This document shows positions 17,101 through 25,672 of a DNA stretch of 64,000 bases, in pieces. The notes under the pieces were generated by a model, which saw only the letters and a list, made by a program, of their open reading frames with translations, had not been told where the DNA came from and ran no database searches. Each line of letters starts with the position of its first letter. Position 1 is the stretch's first letter. The translations under genes and the position numbers were made by a program. Location: positions 1-64,000 of the forward strand of contig CAKZWQ010000017.1 of NCBI GenBank assembly GCA_937921935.1, written 5' to 3'. Source of the stretch: an uncultured Gammaproteobacteria bacterium (GTDB taxonomy: Bacteria > Pseudomonadota > Gammaproteobacteria > Steroidobacterales > GCA-2729495).

Positions 17101-17519
17101 ATTGGGAAAAGAAAGAACTGATTATCCCAAACAAAGAGCTTATTACCGGGCGACTGTTGAACTGGACGCTCAGTGATTCGGTGACGCGCCTGTTTATTAC
17201 AATTGGTATTGCCTACGGCAGTGATGTTGAGCGTGCGATGGGCCTGATCATGGAAGCAGCTCGCGAAAATGATGCCGTTCTGGATGATCCGGAGCCCAGT
17301 GTGCACTTCGAACAGTTTGGTGACAGCAGTCTGAACATTAGTTTGCGGGCCTATGTGGCCACCCTGTCGGAACGACTGGTCACCATCACGGCATTACACA
17401 AGGCTATTGATAACAAGTTCCGTGAAGCGGGCATCGTCATTCCTTTCCCGCAACGGGATGTGCATCTGTTCAAAACTGATGGTGGCACGCCGGCTGACGG
17501 CGGTGGCGATTTAGGTTAA
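14115..17519 (+). CDS. mscK: MscK/KefA-type large mechanosensitive channel
   Basis: 1134 residues, close to E. coli MscK (1120). Signal peptide 1-27, then a long helical, coiled-coil periplasmic domain to about 480 (many Glu/Gln/Arg heptads), about eight predicted membrane segments from 500 to 780, a charged cytoplasmic loop near 765-800, and the MscS core from about 820. The pore helix and beta domain are visible: LGFAAAALGVGIGFGLQE, NFICGLILLFERPVRVGDVV, and IPNKELITGRLLNW. It opens on membrane tension to release solutes during hypo-osmotic shock. The next gene begins 4 bp after the stop, so they form an operon. Confidence 0.92.
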   Translation: MKRPLPNPVSYFVLATSLFFLAPLWGQQTGARVTPDMLQTRIEAAQDSATLDEAQKARLIDLYRQSLSNLESIRASKEATEEFRQATRTAPAELEKIRARMDRWAAQGPVADLQISAAATSDSLSAKLDEELANLTAISAKLAVLEARVESEAQRPALVRQQITAARSAVEELASRSGDPAPRDQNPQILEAASWASTTRLESLQEQITLLDRELLTYGPRNDLLSAQRDEQATSSSRTSQKVELLRAAVNERRRDEAEKAMGEAEAALEGATANDPLVGELAQANLDLVGTLADQVAQLDELVAIEGDRPRTTQIDSAFRSARRKLELDGQGAGAAVGLAILEQRRQFPTARSYLVQRRAIGRSLSVVSLRLLESAEERALLREAETYLMERIVAVGQQELTSSQREEAMDLLQTRRTLLERSIANDNALQRRLYALDDVLQRLIQRTTAYDAFLAERMLWVRTTKGADKATWAQLPGELIRYLAPASWLGTLQFAAARLLEAPLYLLIVLVALLIAIRRKTLNLALLDTGGVVARIREDNMAVTFKAVALTIVLAAPVPLTLGAVGAGLVSAPEAPDFANAVGTALVNIAIWVAFPLILLVLFKPGGVADQHFRWDGAVLKSLRQSIRLFVLVAFPVDFVLVTSNLTDQQTGIFGGALTLIAFTALMVTLAVLILRIGHPTKGVIAPYLADHPDSRWWRWRQLWLPLIVLIPVALAVLALSGFNYTSQQLVHRLFQSIWLITAIWLIGAVVRRWLVMTSRRLAYEKALKSLEESRARRLKEAEEPASAGSEHEEGGIGEPEIDLVAMDADSQKLLNAVILLIGALGLIAVWGDVLPALSLFEKIEFWNRSIVVDGIQTLAPVTAGDVLMALVVSIGGYILVANLPSLINIILLKQGSVSAGGRYAVQTLTSYVIIAVAVLYVLNTLGLNASQLGFAAAALGVGIGFGLQEIVANFICGLILLFERPVRVGDVVTIGTESGVVSKIRIRATTLRDWEKKELIIPNKELITGRLLNWTLSDSVTRLFITIGIAYGSDVERAMGLIMEAARENDAVLDDPEPSVHFEQFGDSSLNISLRAYVATLSERLVTITALHKAIDNKFREAGIVIPFPQRDVHLFKTDGGTPADGGGDLG

Positions 17520-17523
17520 TCCC

Positions 17524-18456
17524 GTGAGGTCGCTGATAAGACTGCTGGTTCTGATTTTCGCGGTGAGTTTGCCCACGGCGCAGGCTCAACTGGTGCCGCC
17601 GGGCATTGAATTTAGCGAGACGGAGAAACTTGCAGAAAACCTCTATGCGTTCCGCTACGGCCCCTATCGCAGCTTGTTTATGGTGACGTCCGAGGGCGTG
17701 ATCGTGACGGATCCGCAGTCACCGGAAGCGGCTGAGAAATATCGCGAGGCGATCGCCAGTATCACGCAATTGCCCGTGAAATATGTAGTCTACTCCCACG
17801 CCCACTGGGATCATGCGCGCGGTGGAAAGATTTTCAAGGATGAGGGGGCCACCTTTGTTGCCCAGGAGCGTTGCGTGGATGTCTGGCGGGATTCTCCTGA
17901 CCCTGATGTCATCCCACCGGATATCACCTTTGATAAGGATTACCAGGTTGAGCTGGGGGGGCAGTCCCTGGACCTGTTTTACTTTGGTCCCAGCCACGGT
18001 ACTTGCCTGGTTGTGATGATCCCCCGACCTCACAAGATAATTTACACCGTCGATATCATGACGCCCCGCCCGGCGGGTGGTGGTTACCTGCCATGGGATC
18101 CCCAGGTCGCAGACTTTCATTTCTACAACGCCGTGCAGTCGCTGCAGGCCATCGAGGCCCTCGCCGAACGTGAGCAACTGGAGCAGGTCGTTGGCGCGCA
18201 CCTGGTGCCCCTGCCGGGGAAAAAGGGCTTTGATGCAGCGCCCAGCATGGGGCCTGTCATTCAGATCCGCGAGCGCTGGCAGTTCTGGGACGGGCTGATG
18301 CAGGCCGTCAAGGCTGAGATGGATGCGGGGACGCCAAGTTTTATGGTCGCTAATCGACTGGATCTTTCACCGTGGGAAGACATCCGCGGTTTTCAGAAAC
18401 GCAAGTTTAAGATCCTGGTAGACCGGGTAGCTGCCTACTACGCCATTGGTCGATGA
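17524..18456 (+). CDS. Secreted metallo-beta-lactamase-fold hydrolase
   Basis: 310 residues from a GTG start, 4 bp behind mscK. Signal peptide about 1-21 (ending AQA). The zinc motif is SHAHWDHARGG (HxHxDH), followed by GPSHGTC and VVGAHLVPLPG that supply later metal ligands. Overall it resembles the broad MBL-fold hydrolases (alkylsulfatase-like, quinoprotein relay-associated or class B3-like groups) and cannot be assigned to a substrate. It probably acts in the periplasm. True antibiotic hydrolysis is not supported by anything specific here. Confidence 0.8.
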   Translation: MRSLIRLLVLIFAVSLPTAQAQLVPPGIEFSETEKLAENLYAFRYGPYRSLFMVTSEGVIVTDPQSPEAAEKYREAIASITQLPVKYVVYSHAHWDHARGGKIFKDEGATFVAQERCVDVWRDSPDPDVIPPDITFDKDYQVELGGQSLDLFYFGPSHGTCLVVMIPRPHKIIYTVDIMTPRPAGGGYLPWDPQVADFHFYNAVQSLQAIEALAEREQLEQVVGAHLVPLPGKKGFDAAPSMGPVIQIRERWQFWDGLMQAVKAEMDAGTPSFMVANRLDLSPWEDIRGFQKRKFKILVDRVAAYYAIGR

Positions 18457-18469
18457 GTTGCCCGCCTGA

Positions 18470-19105
18470 TCAGGGCTCTGTGCAGCTACCGTGGATATAA
18501 CTGCGCTTGCGCAGTTCCCGGGTATTGGTCATGGATCGTGACATGTCTTCCGCGCTGAAATTCTCCCGCCGACCGATGATTGCCACGTAGTCACCCACCT
18601 GTCCGGCCGGGTCCCACCAGATAAGGCGGTAATCACCGGGTTCAGTCACATTGATATCCAGCACGGGCGCTTCGAAATAAAACTGGTCGCTGAAGTACTC
18701 ATACATGGAGGGCCGTGAGGCGCCTCTCGGCGGATCGTGGCGGATGATGGCGCCGTATCCCTCAGGTATTTCCACAGGCAGGTCTTCTGTCGCGGTGGGT
18801 AAGTCAGGTCCGATCAGGGCAAAGCTGGGGCGAAAATCCGCGTACTGGCTGCAGTAGGGAATGATGGTCTTGGCGTAGATGCGTACGGCTTCAGTGACCA
18901 GCAGCAAGTACGAATCCTGATCTTCCGCGGATTCCAGGTACGCGTAGATTGCTTTCGATTGCGTAATGTCACGCACGACGAAGGGTACTTTCTCCGTCAG
19001 ATCCCTGGCCTCAAAGTAAGGCACATGAGCCAGCGCCTGGGAACCGGTCAGCAATGACACGATGAGCATGCAAAAGAAGAAGCCGGGTTGCGGTTGGCTA
19101 ACCAT
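18470..19105 (-). CDS. Secreted hypothetical protein
   Basis: 211 residues with a signal peptide (about 1-27, ending ALA, mature start HVPYFE). I do not recognise a family. The mature part contains ESAEDQDSYLLLVTEA, a KTIIPYCSQY stretch, FYFEAPVLDINVTEPGDYRL and a terminal GSC. The pattern of beta-strands and PGDYRLIWWDP is reminiscent of a carbohydrate- or ligand-binding beta-sandwich. The start at 19105 was chosen because GGA lies about 10 bases upstream and because the longer reading would overlap pdxH; it ends convergent with the hydrolase gene 14 bp away. Confidence 0.65.
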   Translation of the reverse strand: MVSQPQPGFFFCMLIVSLLTGSQALAHVPYFEARDLTEKVPFVVRDITQSKAIYAYLESAEDQDSYLLLVTEAVRIYAKTIIPYCSQYADFRPSFALIGPDLPTATEDLPVEIPEGYGAIIRHDPPRGASRPSMYEYFSDQFYFEAPVLDINVTEPGDYRLIWWDPAGQVGDYVAIIGRRENFSAEDMSRSMTNTRELRKRSYIHGSCTEP

Positions 19106-19161
19106 TACACAGGTTCCGATATGGCCTGGCTTGCAGATGCCCGGGACAGCCCTGAATGGGG

Positions 19162-19812
19162 TCAGGGCGCGAGTCGTCCCACATTCCAACCGCTCCCGTC
19201 GCGATCGAAGCGAAAACGATCATGCAGACGGTTCTCCCGTCCCTGCCAGAATTCGATGCTTTGGGCTTCAACGCGGTAACCGCCCCAGAAGTCCGGCAGC
19301 GGCACTTCACCGTGAGCAAAGCGATCTTTCATCTCGGCGAATTTTTCCTCCAGCACCGAGCGGGCGGTTATCAGGCTGCTCTGCTGCGAAACCCAGGCGC
19401 CCAACTGACTTTCCCTGGGCCGGCGCATAAAGTACTTCGCATCGGCAGCGAGGGAGTTGCGGTGCGCGGTGCCAACGATCTTGATTTGCCGGTGCAGTTC
19501 ATGCCAGTAGAAAAGCAGGGCAACTTTTGGATTGCTCTTGATCTCCGCTGCCTTGCGACTGCCCAGGTTGGTGTAGAACACGAAGCCGTCTTCACCATAG
19601 TACTTGAGTAGTACAGTACGCAGCGAAGGTTGCCCGTCGTCGTCCGCGGTGGCTATGCTCATGGCGTTGGCGTCCATTGCCTCGATCTCGGTAGCCTGTT
19701 TGAACCAGCGATCAAACTGCACGATCGGATTCGGATCAAGGTCAACACGATGCAAAGGCTGATTGCGGTATTCACGGCGCAGGTCGGCAAGATCGGCGGA
19801 GATATCATTCAT
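19162..19812 (-). CDS. pdxH: Pyridoxamine 5'-phosphate oxidase
   Basis: 216 residues, the family's usual length. It oxidises pyridoxamine or pyridoxine 5'-phosphate to PLP with FMN. Motifs: LRREYRNQPL at the start, then PSLRTVLLKYYGEDGFVFYTN (FMN and substrate site), SRKAAEI, ALLFYWHELHRQIKIVG, FWGGYRVEAQSIEFWQG and RLHDRFRF. The C-terminal RLAP ends as in E. coli PdxH. The gene stands apart from a pathway operon. Confidence 0.95.
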   Translation of the reverse strand: MNDISADLADLRREYRNQPLHRVDLDPNPIVQFDRWFKQATEIEAMDANAMSIATADDDGQPSLRTVLLKYYGEDGFVFYTNLGSRKAAEIKSNPKVALLFYWHELHRQIKIVGTAHRNSLAADAKYFMRRPRESQLGAWVSQQSSLITARSVLEEKFAEMKDRFAHGEVPLPDFWGGYRVEAQSIEFWQGRENRLHDRFRFDRDGSGWNVGRLAP

Positions 19813-19841
19813 GGGGCGATTGTAGCCGGGCCGAAGCTTTG

Positions 19842-21008
19842 TCAGGAGAAGGCGCTGATCCCGGTCTGGGCTCGCCCCAGGATCAGGGCATGGATGTCGT
19901 GGGTGCCCTCGTAGGTATTCACGGCCTCGAGGTTCAGCATGTGTCGGATGACGTGGTATTCATCCGTGATGCCATTGCCGCCATGAATGTCGCGGGCCGC
20001 GCGGGCGATATCCAGGGCTTTGCCGCAGTTGTTGCGTTTGAGCAGGGACACGGCCTCACTCGTCAATTTGCCCTGATCGGCCAGGCGACCCAGTTGCAGG
20101 CAGCCCTGCAGGCCCAGGCTGATTTCCGTCTGCATGTCGGCCAGTTTTTTCTGCACCAGCTGATTGGCGGCCAGGGGGCGCCCGAATTGTTTTCGTTCCA
20201 TGGCGTAGTTGCGGGCCGCATGCCAGCAGAATTCCGCCGCACCCAGGGCCCCCCAGGCTACGCCGAAGCGGGCGCGAGTCAGACAGTCAAAGACAGCCTT
20301 CAGGCCCACAGCGTCTGGCAATTGCATGGTCTCGGGGACAAATACATCCTGCATGGCAATCTGGCCCGTCAGGGATGCTCGCAAGGCAAATTTTCCCTCG
20401 ATGGCTGGTGTCGTCAGGCCCGCCATCTCGCGTTCGAGCAGGAAGCCCCGAACTTTCTGCTCATCATCACGTGCCCATACGACGAAAAGATCGGCAATAG
20501 GTGCATTCGTGATCCACGTTTTTTCCCCGTTCAGTCTATAGCCGCCATCCACGCGTTTGGCCCGGCTCTGCATGCCGGCGGGGTCGGAGCCATGATCCGG
20601 CTCCGTGAGGCCAAAGCAGCCGACCAGTTCACCTGTCGCTAGTCGGGGGAGGTAGGTTTCTCGCTGTGCCTGGGTGCCAAAGGCGTGGATTGGGTGCATG
20701 ACCAGGCTGGACTGCACCGTGATGCTGGAGCGATAGCCGCTGTCGACGCGCTCGATCTCGCGGGCCACCAGTCCGTGGGATACGTGGTTGAGTCCGGGGC
20801 AGCCGTAGCCTTCCAGGGTTCCGCCCAACAGGCCGACTTCGCCGGCAGCCTGCAGGATGCCACGATCAAAGCCCTGGTCCCGAAAATCTCGCTGCACACG
20901 CGGCCCCAGCTGTTCCTGGCAGAAACGGCGGGCAGCATCGCGAACCGAGCGTTCCTCGGGTTGCAGCTGCTCTTCCAGTAGCAGGGGGTCTTCCCAGTTA
21001 AAGTTCAT
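19842..21008 (-). CDS. gcdH: Glutaryl-CoA dehydrogenase-like acyl-CoA dehydrogenase
   Basis: 388 residues, the acyl-CoA dehydrogenase length. Signatures: [14 protein letters not shown] (FAD/substrate site), [19 protein letters not shown], and near the C-terminus [16 protein letters not shown] with [20 protein letters not shown]. The last stretch with its catalytic Glu is typical of glutaryl-CoA dehydrogenase, which converts glutaryl-CoA to crotonyl-CoA in lysine and tryptophan breakdown. The start at 21008 gives the standard N-terminus; a longer reading to 21125 adds an unlikely leader. No partner CoA-transferase is adjacent. Confidence 0.88.
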   Translation of the reverse strand: MNFNWEDPLLLEEQLQPEERSVRDAARRFCQEQLGPRVQRDFRDQGFDRGILQAAGEVGLLGGTLEGYGCPGLNHVSHGLVAREIERVDSGYRSSITVQSSLVMHPIHAFGTQAQRETYLPRLATGELVGCFGLTEPDHGSDPAGMQSRAKRVDGGYRLNGEKTWITNAPIADLFVVWARDDEQKVRGFLLEREMAGLTTPAIEGKFALRASLTGQIAMQDVFVPETMQLPDAVGLKAVFDCLTRARFGVAWGALGAAEFCWHAARNYAMERKQFGRPLAANQLVQKKLADMQTEISLGLQGCLQLGRLADQGKLTSEAVSLLKRNNCGKALDIARAARDIHGGNGITDEYHVIRHMLNLEAVNTYEGTHDIHALILGRAQTGISAFS

Positions 21009-21075
21009 GGCGGTCCGTACGCGACCTGAAGAGGGTGTGCCTAGCCTACGGCCGCCAGCCGCCGTTGCAAGCGAA

Positions 21076-21774
21076 TCAGCGATTGATGACCAGGCAGGCC
21101 TGATTCCGCTGTCGCAGTGCCTCACACGCGGTCGCTGCTTCCTCGCCCGTCAGGGGCTGACTCTGCAGCAGGAAAAAACGGTTGCCCGATTCCTTTGGGG
21201 TCACGATTTTGACCGGACCCGCTAACGTCGACTCCAAGAGGTCGGCCAGCCGGCGAACTTCGCTGTCAGCCGCTTTGGCGGTGCGGAAAGCCCCAACCTG
21301 GACGCGAAAATTGCCGACAGGTGCCGGCGGCGGTTCCGGGATGGGCGGCGCCAGGGTCGCGAGCAGCTGCTGTGCTTCCCAGGTCTGGGGTGCTTCCGGA
21401 TAGCTGGCCAGGAACCCCTGTAAGGCGACGGCATCGTTAGACTCGCGGGCCGCGTCCCAGGCCGCGTCCCGTTCCAGTTCATAAATGCGCTGTCGCGCGG
21501 CCGGCGCATTCTCGCTTTGCGGGTAGTCCGCGACGAAGCGACGGTAGTTATCCATCCTGTCGCGAAATTGGGCTCGTTCCCAGCCACGCAGTTCCTTGAG
21601 CTCGAGCATGCGTTCCCGGGCCTGATCAGCATATTCGCCATCCGGGAATTTGGCCAGAAACTCAAGGTAACCCTGGTTGGTGTCCTCCCGTTCGGCCAGT
21701 TCCCAAGATTTCTCCTGTCCGCCGCAGGCCGCGAGTAAAAGGAATAGCAGATATATTGGAGTCCGAAAATTCAT
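21076..21774 (-). CDS. SPOR-domain lipoprotein
   Basis: 232 residues. Lipobox LLAAC at about residues 13-17 ([17 protein letters not shown]). A helical TPR-like part ([19 protein letters not shown] and [18 protein letters not shown] repeats, about 30-120) is followed by a proline linker and a C-terminal SPOR domain (about 150-230: [33 protein letters not shown]). SPOR domains bind denuded peptidoglycan glycans at the division site. It is divergent from the MscS-type gene, and the starts are only about 20-65 bp apart. Confidence 0.85.
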   Translation of the reverse strand: MNFRTPIYLLFLLLAACGGQEKSWELAEREDTNQGYLEFLAKFPDGEYADQARERMLELKELRGWERAQFRDRMDNYRRFVADYPQSENAPAARQRIYELERDAAWDAARESNDAVALQGFLASYPEAPQTWEAQQLLATLAPPIPEPPPAPVGNFRVQVGAFRTAKAADSEVRRLADLLESTLAGPVKIVTPKESGNRFFLLQSQPLTGEEAATACEALRQRNQACLVINR

Positions 21775-21792
21775 GTTTGCTACTATCGCACC

Positions 21793-23592
21793 GTGCGTGG
21801 CAAGTGTCTCACCTCCAATCCAAGTATTTTCCACCTCCGGGTGCTAAATCAGCCCGGGCGCTCGCTAATCCGCTTCTTTGTCCTGCTTATATTCGCGGGC
21901 TTCACCGTTGCTGGATTTCCAGCCTGGGCGCAATCGCCCGAACTTGTCGTTGAGACTGAAGCTGAGCTGTCCACTTCTTCCGCGGAGCAGGCTGCAGCCT
22001 TGCTGGCGGAACTGGACGAGACCGAGGCACGGGTAGACGAGCTGCAAGGGGTTCTGGCGGAAATGCAAGGCGCCAGCCGCCGGTTGCAGATTCGGCAGAT
22101 TCAGTCTGAAGAGCTTCGTGGCGGCAATGTAGCGCATGCTCTCGCGGAGCTTGTGATTGCTGCCGATGCTGACGCTGACTCTCTCGGTGAAGCGCGGCAG
22201 CAACTCATTACGATCATGGTGGCGGGGCCGGAGGGTATTCAGGAGGCCCTCGACGAACGAGAAGCTTTACTCGAAGAGCGGCGCACCGAACGCGATAGTG
22301 CAACGCCAGAAGCCGCAGTTGACCTGCAGGACAGGGTGTCGGCAGCTGGGCGGGCGGTAGATGACGTCTACGTTTTCTACACTCGGCACATCAAGCTCAT
22401 GAATAAACTGGGGCTGGATGAGTCGCAAGCGCGTGACTCCTTGATAAAGCAGATGCGGACTCGTTCAGACCGGATGGTTGCTTTTGCAAGCTTGTCACAA
22501 GAAGAAGTGCAGACGCTAGATGAAAGGCTCAAACTGGACCCCGGTGATGCGGCTGCCAAAGCCCGTCTGACATTGATTAAGGCTCGCAGAAAAGATGCGA
22601 CGGGCACACTACGACTAATGATCGATCAGCTGCAAAAGCTGGGTGCAGATACCGTCGAGTATCAGAAGCAGTTGGTAAAAATGACCGGTGACGTCAGTGA
22701 CATCGGTCTTGATACTAAGGTGGCTGCCGGACTGCTTGTGGAGGGGGTGGGTGCCGTCCAGCAATGGCTGCGTCGCGATGCAGTTACCTTGCTGGTGCGT
22801 GCCGCAATCCTGTTTGCGACTTTGTTTTTCGCCTGGTTTCTGGCGCGGCTCACGGCCGGCCTGGTAGGGCGCGCTTTGCATGTGCGGCGTGCCGGGATGT
22901 CTCGTTTGTTGCGCTCAATGCTTGCCGGCGTGGCTGCCAATATTGTGTTGATTATTGGTGTGCTGTTTGCGCTTACGCAATTAGGGATCTCAATTGGCCA
23001 GATGCTGGCTGGCGTGGGTATTGCGGGTTTTATCGTTGGGTTTGCGTTGCAAGATACCCTGTCGAATTTTGCTTCGGGCGTCATGATCTTGATTTACAAG
23101 CCTTTCGATGAAGGTGATGTGATTGAGGCTTGCGGCGTCAGCGGTATGGTGCAAACCATGAGCCTGGTTTCTACGGTAATCCTGACCTTTGATAACCAGA
23201 CCCTAATCGTGCCCAATAATAAGATCTGGGGCGATGTGATCCGCAATGTGACGCACCAGAAAACAAGGCGTGTCGATTTGGTTGTCCGGGTTGGTCACGA
23301 GGACGACCTTGATGTCGCTGAAGCAGTGCTCAAAGATGTGGTTCTGAGCGATGAGCGGATCCTGGCGGAGCCTGAGCCTAATATCCGGCTCCATGAGCTG
23401 AGTGACTCCTCTTACGATTTCATTGTGCGGCCCTGGGTAAAAACAGAAGACTACTGGGGTGTCTACTGGGATCTGACGCGGGAAATTCAGCGGCGCCTGG
23501 CTGCCGCAGGCCTCAAAACCCCGCGACCCCAGCGTGATATCTATTATCATGGAGAAATGGCTGAGGCCGCAGACACTATTGAACGGCCTTGA
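21793..23592 (+). CDS. MscS-family mechanosensitive channel with periplasmic coiled coil
   Basis: 599 residues from the GTG at 21793; GTG at 21841 is a likely alternative start that puts the signal peptide (RFFVLLIFAGF core, ending AWAQ) at the N-terminus. An N-terminal coiled-coil periplasmic region (about 50-290) leads to membrane helices and the MscS core (about 330-590): GVGIAGFIVGFALQDTLSNFASGVMILIY, FDEGDVIEACGVSG, TLIVPNNKIWGDVIRN. It releases solutes on membrane tension. It lies 46 bp in front of the second SYLF gene, on the same strand. This is the second large channel in 10 kb after mscK. Confidence 0.9.
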   Translation: MRGKCLTSNPSIFHLRVLNQPGRSLIRFFVLLIFAGFTVAGFPAWAQSPELVVETEAELSTSSAEQAAALLAELDETEARVDELQGVLAEMQGASRRLQIRQIQSEELRGGNVAHALAELVIAADADADSLGEARQQLITIMVAGPEGIQEALDEREALLEERRTERDSATPEAAVDLQDRVSAAGRAVDDVYVFYTRHIKLMNKLGLDESQARDSLIKQMRTRSDRMVAFASLSQEEVQTLDERLKLDPGDAAAKARLTLIKARRKDATGTLRLMIDQLQKLGADTVEYQKQLVKMTGDVSDIGLDTKVAAGLLVEGVGAVQQWLRRDAVTLLVRAAILFATLFFAWFLARLTAGLVGRALHVRRAGMSRLLRSMLAGVAANIVLIIGVLFALTQLGISIGQMLAGVGIAGFIVGFALQDTLSNFASGVMILIYKPFDEGDVIEACGVSGMVQTMSLVSTVILTFDNQTLIVPNNKIWGDVIRNVTHQKTRRVDLVVRVGHEDDLDVAEAVLKDVVLSDERILAEPEPNIRLHELSDSSYDFIVRPWVKTEDYWGVYWDLTREIQRRLAAAGLKTPRPQRDIYYHGEMAEAADTIERP

Positions 23593-23638
23593 TCGAAGAT
23601 CCGGCGGCCCGTCGGCAATTTTGACTGGAGAGAAACAA

Positions 23639-24184
23639 ATGAAAACTATGCGAGTTTGGTTGGCGCTCATAATTGCCGCAGCTTTCATGCTGCCCGGTGC
23701 GGCGAGCGCCGCTTCGGCTCAGGAGATTGATGCCGGTGCCGATGCAGCACTGAAGGCTTTCTCAGAAAAGGTCGATGGCGCCCAAGGCTACTTGAACACC
23801 GCCAAAGGCGTGCTGGTATTTCCGAAAGTCGTCAAGGCAGGATTCATTATCGCCGGCGAGGGCGGTGAGGGTGCGCTGCGCGTCGGCGGTAAGACAGTCG
23901 ATTACTACAGCACCATCGCAGGCTCCTTCGGTCTGCAGGCAGGCGCCGTGAGTAAAAGTGTCTATATCCTGTTCATGACCGACGATGCCTTGCAGAATTT
24001 CCGTAACAGCAAGGGCTGGGAAGCGGGTGTCGACGGCTCAGTAACTCTTATTGATTCCGGCGCCGCGGGTAAGGCTCAGACCACGACAGCCAAAGCGCCC
24101 ATTCTTGGTTTCGTGACCACGAATGCCGGTTTGATGGCAGATATCAGCCTGGTCGGATCTAAGTACAACAAGATCGAGAAGTAA
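23639..24184 (+). CDS. SYLF-domain secreted protein (second copy)
   Basis: 181 residues with a Sec signal peptide (about 1-24, ending AASA). The SYLF/Ysc84 core is seen as GAQGYLNTAKGVLVFPKVVKAGFIIAGEGGEGAL, SFGLQAGAVSKSVYILFM and the C-terminal AGLMADISLVGSKYNKI. The start at 23639 follows GGAGAG by 8 bases; a longer reading would run into the mscS-type gene. It is clearly diverged from the SYLF protein at 260. Its position right behind a mechanosensitive channel suggests an envelope-stress setting. Confidence 0.88.
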   Translation: MKTMRVWLALIIAAAFMLPGAASAASAQEIDAGADAALKAFSEKVDGAQGYLNTAKGVLVFPKVVKAGFIIAGEGGEGALRVGGKTVDYYSTIAGSFGLQAGAVSKSVYILFMTDDALQNFRNSKGWEAGVDGSVTLIDSGAAGKAQTTTAKAPILGFVTTNAGLMADISLVGSKYNKIEK

Positions 24185-24196
24185 TCGTTGAGAAAT

Positions 24197-24228
24197 CGGA
24201 CAACGGCAGCCCAGGCTGCCGTTGTCCG
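24197..24228. terminator. 15-bp perfect hairpin between convergent genes
   Basis: CGGACAACGGCAGCC (24197-24211) pairs fully with GGCTGCCGTTGTCCG (24214-24228), leaving a 2-nt centre. There is no T tract, so termination would have to rely on the stem alone, but the place between convergent genes fits a shared terminator. Confidence 0.7.
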
Positions 24229-24243
24229 GCATTCAGACAGGCG

Positions 24244-24615
24244 TCAGTCGAGCCCTTCTCCAAGCCATTCGCTGGCTTTTTCCAGGTCTGCATTGGAAAA
24301 TTCACGAATCTCTGCAGGCAAGGCAGTGTTCGCTGTGCGTGCGAGTTTGCGCAGCCATTCCACGTCCGTTACCAGGGCGATACGCTCGAAGCCACGAAGA
24401 TGATGGAAACCGAGTCGCGCGTCATCCCACAATGCGGTGGTAGTGAAGCGCTTGAAGTCAGGTCCCAGGTGATACAGCAGGCGTAGCTTGTCGAACTGCT
24501 GAAATTTCGATTCCACGGCTGGCGTCAGCACATCACGGTAGTCTTCCCCCGTAACGCGCCCGTGGGCGCTAATGGCCAGCACGGCAGCGGGATAATTTTC
24601 GAGTATTTCAATCAT
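24244..24615 (-). CDS. SpoIIAA-like (STAS/SEC14, DUF3478) protein
   Basis: 123 residues, no signal. The family pattern is MIEILENYPAAVLAISAHGRVTGEDYRDVLTPAVE, then KLRLLYHLGPDFKRF, and WLGEGL at the end. Such small soluble proteins share the fold of anti-sigma-factor antagonists and SEC14-like lipid-binding domains; no function is known for the stand-alone group. Confidence 0.82.
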   Translation of the reverse strand: MIEILENYPAAVLAISAHGRVTGEDYRDVLTPAVESKFQQFDKLRLLYHLGPDFKRFTTTALWDDARLGFHHLRGFERIALVTDVEWLRKLARTANTALPAEIREFSNADLEKASEWLGEGLD

Positions 24616-24688
24616 TGTTAAGCTTTGTTTAGCGGTCAGCTTTTCCCGGCGCTCGAGCCCAGGCTTTGCCCGCAGGATTGATTTTCCA

Positions 24689-25672
24689 TTAAAACGCCGC
24701 GACGCGCTGGACTAACCAGAAGGCCGCCAAAGATCCAATGCCATAGGCCGGGACCTGCTCGACCCAGCGCGGCCATCGGATCGACCATTTTTGTAGCACG
24801 GCAATAATCACCAGCGCCGCGAACACGAATAACAGTTGTCCCACCTCGACACCGATATTGAAGCTGAACAGGGCCATGGGAATAGCGCTATCCGGCAGGC
24901 CGATTTCCGCCAGGGCGCCGGCAAACCCGAAGCCGTGGAGCAAGCCGAAGCTCATGGCCACCAGCCACGGTTGCTTCTCGGCCAGGCCGGTTTCACCCCG
25001 GCGCTGTTTCAGCAGTTCCGTCGCCAGGAACAGGATACTCAGGGCAATGACGGCCTCCACCGGTGCTTGCGGCACGTTTACGAAACCCAGGGCGGCGGCG
25101 CCCAGGGTGACGCTATGGGCAAGAGTGAAGGCCGTGATAGTTTTCACCAGCAGGCTCAGGCCACGAACCAGGAGCAGCAGGCCCAGCACGAAAAGGAGGT
25201 GATCCACGCCAAACAGGATGTGCTCAATTCCCAGCACCAGGTAGGCACCGAACACTTGCCAGCCGGATTGTGCTGCGGCGACCACGAAGGTCGGCGAGTC
25301 GGGCTTCAGGACAAGTGTTTGGCTTAGCCCGTCGGCGAGTGTAGTTCGCACCAGGACATCGGTGATACTGCCGGACAAGCCACTAATGGTGATCTGCTGC
25401 CCCTGCAGACCATCGGGTGCGCAATCCAGGGACCGTCGTAGTATCAGGCCCCCGGGTGTTACGCCCTGCACAGGGGCAACCGCATCGCGACAGCTGTCGG
25501 GAAACACCGCCGTCAGGGGGAGGATCAGATCACCGCGTCGCGGAACTTTCCAGCTAACTGCGTATTCAGCCGGTCCTGTCTGGGTCAGTTCCAGGTAGCC
25601 TGGTCGCGATTCATGAGCTGCGGTACCCGCGGACAGGCACAGCAGGGCGAGCAGGATCGCAAAGCGACTCAC
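24689..25672 (-). CDS. HupE/UreJ-family membrane protein
   Basis: 327 residues. A signal peptide (1-18) precedes a secreted beta-rich domain (about 19-130) and then six or seven membrane helices (about 140-325). Metal-transport motifs of the HupE/UreJ group are present: GIEHILFGVDHLLFVLGL near 148 and SFGLLHGFGFAGALAEIG near 240. HupE/UreJ proteins transport nickel or cobalt for hydrogenase and urease; this long extracytoplasmic form (HupE/UreJ_2) is common without either enzyme. Its start overlaps the stop of the parvulin gene by 4 bases, so the pair is translated together. Confidence 0.85.
   Translation of the reverse strand: MSRFAILLALLCLSAGTAAHESRPGYLELTQTGPAEYAVSWKVPRRGDLILPLTAVFPDSCRDAVAPVQGVTPGGLILRRSLDCAPDGLQGQQITISGLSGSITDVLVRTTLADGLSQTLVLKPDSPTFVVAAAQSGWQVFGAYLVLGIEHILFGVDHLLFVLGLLLLVRGLSLLVKTITAFTLAHSVTLGAAALGFVNVPQAPVEAVIALSILFLATELLKQRRGETGLAEKQPWLVAMSFGLLHGFGFAGALAEIGLPDSAIPMALFSFNIGVEVGQLLFVFAALVIIAVLQKWSIRWPRWVEQVPAYGIGSLAAFWLVQRVAAF

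Noticed and set aside
17524-18456. Antibiotic-degrading beta-lactamase
   Set aside because: Only the general HxHxDH fold motif is present; it is too widespread to claim resistance.
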